From Magnetospirillum sp. (GTDB taxonomy: Bacteria > Pseudomonadota > Alphaproteobacteria > Rhodospirillales > Magnetospirillaceae): DNA of 10,000 nt. Below are positions 6,377 through 10,000 of this stretch, one piece after another (the stretch's first letter is position 1; each line of letters starts with the position of its first letter). The stretch spans positions 1-10,000 of the forward strand of contig JAIWOG010000021.1 in assembly GCA_020217035.1 (NCBI GenBank), given 5' to 3'. The position numbers and the translations under genes were made by a program. The notes beneath the pieces are model-generated. The model worked only from the letters and a program-made list of their open reading frames with translations, was not told where the DNA came from and searched no databases.

Positions 6377-8653
6377 ATGGGTTTGTTGCGTTTGGCCGCG
6401 ATGGCGGTCGGCATGGTTCTGGTGTCGCTTCCCGCCTGGGCACAAAGCACCGGTACCATTCGGCAAATCGTCGTGCAGGGCAACCAGCGCGTCGAGGTCG
6501 AGACCGTCAAGTCGTACATGGCGGTGGCCGAAGGCGACCCCTACAGCGCTGAACGCGTCGATCGTTCGCTCAAGACCTTGTTCAACACCGGCCTGTTCGC
6601 CGACGTCGCCATCCGTCAGGAAGGGGACGCCCTGGTGGTGCGCGTGGTGGAAAACCCCATCATCAACCGCATCGCCTATGAAGGGAACAAGCGCATCAAG
6701 GACGAACAGCTGGAACAGGAAACCCAGTTGCGTCCGCGCGTGGTCTATACCCGCACCAAGGTGCAGAACGACGTCAAGCGCATCCTGGACCTTTATCGCC
6801 GCCAAGGCCGTTTCGCCGCCACCGTCGAGCCCAAGCTGATCCAACTGGAGCAGAACCGCGTCGATCTGGCCTACGAGATCAACGAGGGTGAGCCCAGCTA
6901 CGTCAAGCGCATCAATTTTGTCGGCAACCGCAAATATTCCGACTCGCGTCTGCGCGAGGTTCTGGCCACCAAGGAAGAACGCTGGTACCGGTTCCTGTCG
7001 TCCGACGACACCTACGACCCGGATCGTGTCACCTATGACCGCGAATTGTTGCGCCGCTATTACCTGAAGCACGGATTCGCCGATTTCCGCGTGGTGTCCG
7101 GCGTCGCCGAGTTGACGCCCGATCGCGGCGGCTTCTTCATCACCTTCACGGTGGAGGAAGGTGACCGCTACAAGTTCGGCACCGCCACCATCAACGCCAA
7201 CCTGCGCGACCTGGACGGCAAGGAACTGGAACCGCTGCTGACCAGCGTGCCGGGCGAGTGGTACAACGCCGACCAGGTGGAAGACATCGTTCAGAACCTG
7301 ACCGACGCCCTGGGGTCCAAGGGCTTCGCCTTCGTCGATGTGCGTCCGCAGGTCAACCGCGACCGCGAAAACCAGACCATCAACATCACCTACGATATCA
7401 ACGAAGGCCCGCGTGTCTATGTCGAGCGCATCGACATCACCGGCAATGTCCGCACGCTTGACAAGGTGATACGCCGCGAATTCCGTCTGGTGGAAGGCGA
7501 TGCCTTCAACACCGCCAAGATTCGCCGTTCGCGTCAGCGCATCAAGGATTTGGGGTATTTCGACAAGGCCGAGGTGACCAACGTTCCGTCGGAAACGGCG
7601 CCTGACCGCACCATCATCAAGGTGGACGTTCAGGAAAAGTCCACCGGCGAACTGTCCTTCGGCGTCGGTTGGTCCACCGTGGTCGGCCCGTTGGTGGAAG
7701 CTTCCATCCGCGAGCGCAACCTGTTGGGCAAGGGCCAGGATTTGAAGCTTGCCTCGTCGCTGGGCACCCGTCGCAACAGTGTCGAATTGTCCTTCACCGA
7801 GCCATATTTCCTGGATCGCAAGCTGTCGGCCGGTTTCGACATCTTCTCGGTGACCCGCAAGCTGCAAAGCGAAAGCTCGTACGACCACAACACCCTGGGT
7901 GCCGCCCTGCGCAGCGGATACTATATCCACGAGAACTTGCGTCAGGATCTGCGCTATCAGATCAAGCGCGACCAGGTCGAAAACGTGGACAGCACGGCGT
8001 CGCTTTTCGTGAAGGAACAGGTCGGCACGTCGACCACCTCGTCGATCATGCAGGCAATGACCTGGGATTACCGCGACAGCAAGCTGGAGCCGACGGAAGG
8101 GTACTACATCAAGTTCAGCAATGAACTCGCCGGCCTTGGGGGCACGCAGAAATGGCTGCGCAACAACGTCAGCGCCGGCCAGTACTTCCAGCTTGACGAA
8201 CAGGTGGTGTTGGGGGTGAGCGGCGGAGCCGGCATCATCAGCGGTTTCGGCGACGACAAGGTGCGCATCACCGAACGCTATTACCTGGGCGGCGATTCCT
8301 TGCGCGGTTTCGCCAGTGCCGGCGTCAGCCCGCGTGACAAGAGCTCGGGGGACGCCTTGGGCGGCATGTGGCAAGCGTCCGGTAGCGTTCAGTTGAAGTT
8401 CCCGCTGGGGCTGCCCGAGGAACTGGGCTTCGCTGGTCAGGTGTTCACCGATTTCGGCAGTGTCGGCTCGACCGAGGATTACGCCAATTCGTCCACCATC
8501 AACCAGAAAAGCTCGCTGCGTGCCGCTGTCGGCGCCGGCGTGACCTGGAAGTCGCCCATGGGGCCGGTGGCCTTGGATCTGGCCATCCCGGTGATGAAGG
8601 AATCGTTCGACGAGGACGAATTCTTCAGCTTCAACTTCGGCACGAGGTTCTAG
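6377..8653 (+). CDS. bamA: Outer-membrane protein assembly factor BamA
   Basis: Omp85-family core of the BAM complex, which folds and inserts beta-barrel proteins into the outer membrane. With the ATG at 6377 the precursor is 758 aa. A signal peptide (1 to about 22, hydrophobic core then PAWA before QSTG) is followed by five POTRA domains, at roughly 25-93, 94-172, 173-262, 263-344 and 345-420. Repeated openings such as RIAYEGNKRI, RINFVGNRKY and RIDITGNVRT mark them. The 16-strand barrel runs from about 423 to the end. It includes the lid-loop motif L642-R-G-F645, after RYYLGGDS, and a C-terminal beta-signal ending in an aromatic (SFNFGTRF). The reading frame stays open upstream into rseP (GTG 6299), but that extension lacks a good SD. 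The neighbours are typical: the protease rseP before and the periplasmic chaperone skp one base after. No truncation or missing module is seen. Confidence 0.98.
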   Translation: MGLLRLAAMAVGMVLVSLPAWAQSTGTIRQIVVQGNQRVEVETVKSYMAVAEGDPYSAERVDRSLKTLFNTGLFADVAIRQEGDALVVRVVENPIINRIAYEGNKRIKDEQLEQETQLRPRVVYTRTKVQNDVKRILDLYRRQGRFAATVEPKLIQLEQNRVDLAYEINEGEPSYVKRINFVGNRKYSDSRLREVLATKEERWYRFLSSDDTYDPDRVTYDRELLRRYYLKHGFADFRVVSGVAELTPDRGGFFITFTVEEGDRYKFGTATINANLRDLDGKELEPLLTSVPGEWYNADQVEDIVQNLTDALGSKGFAFVDVRPQVNRDRENQTINITYDINEGPRVYVERIDITGNVRTLDKVIRREFRLVEGDAFNTAKIRRSRQRIKDLGYFDKAEVTNVPSETAPDRTIIKVDVQEKSTGELSFGVGWSTVVGPLVEASIRERNLLGKGQDLKLASSLGTRRNSVELSFTEPYFLDRKLSAGFDIFSVTRKLQSESSYDHNTLGAALRSGYYIHENLRQDLRYQIKRDQVENVDSTASLFVKEQVGTSTTSSIMQAMTWDYRDSKLEPTEGYYIKFSNELAGLGGTQKWLRNNVSAGQYFQLDEQVVLGVSGGAGIISGFGDDKVRITERYYLGGDSLRGFASAGVSPRDKSSGDALGGMWQASGSVQLKFPLGLPEELGFAGQVFTDFGSVGSTEDYANSSTINQKSSLRAAVGAGVTWKSPMGPVALDLAIPVMKESFDEDEFFSFNFGTRF

Positions 8654-8654
8654 G

Positions 8655-9269
8655 ATGGCCAAATCGGGGGCCATCCGCCTGGTGGCGGGTATGGTCGCTT
8701 TGCTGGTGTCCGTTCCTGCCCTGGCGCAGACGGCGCCGGTCAAAAACGTGGCCGCGCCCGCTGTCATCGTCATCGTCGACGCAGCCCGCGTGCAGCGTGA
8801 AAGCACGGCGGGTAAGGGGCTGGCGGCGGAACGCGAACGCTATCAACAGACCTACAACACTGAATTCGAGACCGCCCGCAAGCAATTGCAAAACGCCGAG
8901 CAGGATTTGGCCAAGCAACGTTCGGCCCTGGCTGCCGAGGTGTTCCAGGAAAGGGTCCGTGCCCTGAACACCCGCGTCGCTGAATTCCAACGGCAATATC
9001 AAGGGGCTGTCCGTGCGCTGGACAAGTCCACCGCCACCGCCAGCAACGAGTTGCAGAAAGCGGTCGTCGGGGTGACCAGCGAAGTGGCCTCGGAAGTCGG
9101 GGCCAGCTTGGTCCTGCATAAGCAACAGGTCTTCCTGCACGACGAACGCATGGATATCACGCCCCAGGTGATCGAACGCCTGAACAAGCGGCTTGCTTCC
9201 ATCCCGTTCCCGGCTCCTGACGTGCATCTGCCGGTGGTCGAGGACAGTGCTCCCAAGGGAAAGAAGTAG
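8655..9269 (+). CDS. skp: Periplasmic OmpH/Skp family chaperone
   Basis: Skp-type holdase that binds unfolded outer-membrane proteins after export and keeps them soluble for BamA. The 204-aa precursor has a signal peptide. K3 and R8 are in the n-region, a hydrophobic core spans 9-20, and cleavage is likely after A24 in PALA before QTAP. A beta strand with [14 protein letters not shown] opens the mature protein, matching the OmpH family start (vivDvqrv...eS). It is followed by a long, charged, glutamine/alanine-rich coiled-coil region (about 55-140), which forms the tentacles of the trimer. The C-terminus has a conserved-looking [20 protein letters not shown] tail and ends lysine-rich. The start is ATG one base after the bamA stop, with GAGG (8644-8647) inside the bamA end as SD, so it is probably translationally coupled. 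The family evolves quickly, so the call rests on pattern plus position between bamA and lpxD. Confidence 0.92.
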   Translation: MAKSGAIRLVAGMVALLVSVPALAQTAPVKNVAAPAVIVIVDAARVQRESTAGKGLAAERERYQQTYNTEFETARKQLQNAEQDLAKQRSALAAEVFQERVRALNTRVAEFQRQYQGAVRALDKSTATASNELQKAVVGVTSEVASEVGASLVLHKQQVFLHDERMDITPQVIERLNKRLASIPFPAPDVHLPVVEDSAPKGKK

Positions 9270-9273
9270 CTCC

Positions 9274-10000
9274 ATGGCCGATCCGCGTTTTTTTCAGGTG
9301 ACGGGCCCCTTCACCGTGGGGCAACTGGCGGAATTGTGCCGGGCCGAATTGTCGGCCGGGGCGGATGCGGGACAGGTGGTGGTGGACGTCGCCGCCCTGG
9401 ACGTCGCCGGCCCCCAGCACATCAGCTTTCTCGATAACCGAAAATACCTGTCCGCCTTCGCCGCCACCAAGGCCGGGGCGGTGATCGTCCATCCCGACGT
9501 GGCCGACCGCGCCCCGGCGGGGATGACGTTGTTGTTGTCCAAGGATCCCTATCGGGCCTATGCCATGGTGGCCCAGGCGTTCTATCCCCAGCCGGCGGCC
9601 TCGGAATGGCGGGCGCCCAACGCGTGTGTCGATCCGACGGCCCAGATCGGCGCCCAATGCTGGATCGGCCCCGGGGTGGTGATCGGCGCCCGGGCCGAGA
9701 TCGGCGACAATTGCCGCATCGAGGCCAACGCGGTGATCGGCGACGGCGTGGTGCTGGGATCGGGCGGCAAGATCGGCGCCAATGCCAGCGTCTGCTGCGC
9801 CGTCATCGGCAAGAATGTCAGCATCTATCCCGGCGCCCGCATCGGTCAGGATGGCTTCGGTTTCGCCATGGGGGCGCAAGGCCATCTGAAGGTGCCGCAA
9901 TTGGGCCGGGTGATCATCGGCGACAACGTGGAAATCGGCGCCAACACCACCATCGACCGTGGCTCGGGCCCCGACACGGTGATCGGTGACGGTTGTTGGA
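9274..10000 (+). CDS. lpxD: UDP-3-O-acylglucosamine N-acyltransferase LpxD (3' end cut by the window)
   Basis: Third step of lipid A synthesis: transfers a 3-hydroxyacyl chain from acyl-ACP to the 2-amino group of UDP-3-O-acylglucosamine in the cytoplasm. About 242 codons are visible, and the frame is open through the window edge; family members are usually about 340 aa. The N-terminal uridine-binding domain (about 1-108) contains the [10 protein letters not shown] stretch. From about 113 onward, left-handed beta-helix hexapeptide repeats run ([IV]-G-x-x-x-x: [30 protein letters not shown] and so on). The conserved GQDGFGF block is at 191-197 and [11 protein letters not shown] follows. The catalytic histidine expected shortly after this lies beyond the window, so activity cannot be judged. 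The start is ATG 4 bases after skp, with only a loose purine-rich SD (GGGAAAGAAG region). fabZ and lpxA would be expected downstream. Confidence 0.96.
   Translation, partial: MADPRFFQVTGPFTVGQLAELCRAELSAGADAGQVVVDVAALDVAGPQHISFLDNRKYLSAFAATKAGAVIVHPDVADRAPAGMTLLLSKDPYRAYAMVAQAFYPQPAASEWRAPNACVDPTAQIGAQCWIGPGVVIGARAEIGDNCRIEANAVIGDGVVLGSGGKIGANASVCCAVIGKNVSIYPGARIGQDGFGFAMGAQGHLKVPQLGRVIIGDNVEIGANTTIDRGSGPDTVIGDGCW

Noticed and set aside
6338..8806. 822-codon open frame on the minus strand across bamA and the start of skp
   Set aside because: Same cause. It is fully antisense to bamA, which has all its domains, and it lacks any domain signature of its own. High third-position GC in bamA suppresses stop codons on the opposite strand.
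1..10000. A hidden novel system, mobile element, CRISPR array or RNA gene
   Set aside because: Every stretch above 200 bases is accounted for by conserved housekeeping genes in canonical order. I saw no direct repeats, integrase or transposase frames, tRNA-like structures, or abrupt composition change.

Overview
The window is GC-rich, densely coding DNA from a Gram-negative proteobacterium. It carries one of the best-conserved housekeeping gene orders in that phylum: tsf - pyrH - frr - uppS - cdsA - dxr - rseP - bamA - skp(ompH) - lpxD. The high GC, the strong G/C bias at third codon positions and the single-PDZ RseP suggest an Alphaproteobacterium, most likely a Rhodospirillales/Magnetospirillum-like member. 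That placement comes from protein style and gene order, not from a database search. All ten genes lie on the + strand. No mobile element, tRNA, rRNA, CRISPR array or sign of recent transfer is visible.

Layout. Positions 1-81 are a short leader, where rpsB would be expected just upstream of the window. tsf (82-1008) follows and is closed by a strong intrinsic terminator (1034-1071) with a second small hairpin abutting it. The 181-base gap up to pyrH is the only sizeable non-coding stretch and is the natural place for a new promoter. From pyrH (1190) to the right edge the genes are nearly continuous. Gaps are 3, 0, 5, 10, 10, 47, 1 and 4 bases, so this reads as one operon. The 47-base gap before bamA holds a small hairpin and a strong Shine-Dalgarno sequence. 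The last gene, lpxD, is cut by the window edge.

How the genes work together. EF-Ts and ribosome recycling factor (frr) serve translation. UMP kinase (pyrH) feeds UTP and CTP pools, which are needed for RNA, for CDP-diacylglycerol and for UDP-sugar precursors. Dxr makes MEP for isoprenoids, and UppS extends isoprenoids to the lipid carrier of the cell wall. CdsA makes CDP-diacylglycerol for phospholipids. RseP is the inner-membrane site-2 protease, BamA the outer-membrane protein insertase and Skp a periplasmic chaperone for its clients. LpxD acts in lipid A synthesis. The operon therefore couples growth (translation, nucleotides) to building both membranes and the wall.

I found no undescribed system. 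The findings are modest regulatory or start-site observations. The long antisense open frames are compositional shadows.
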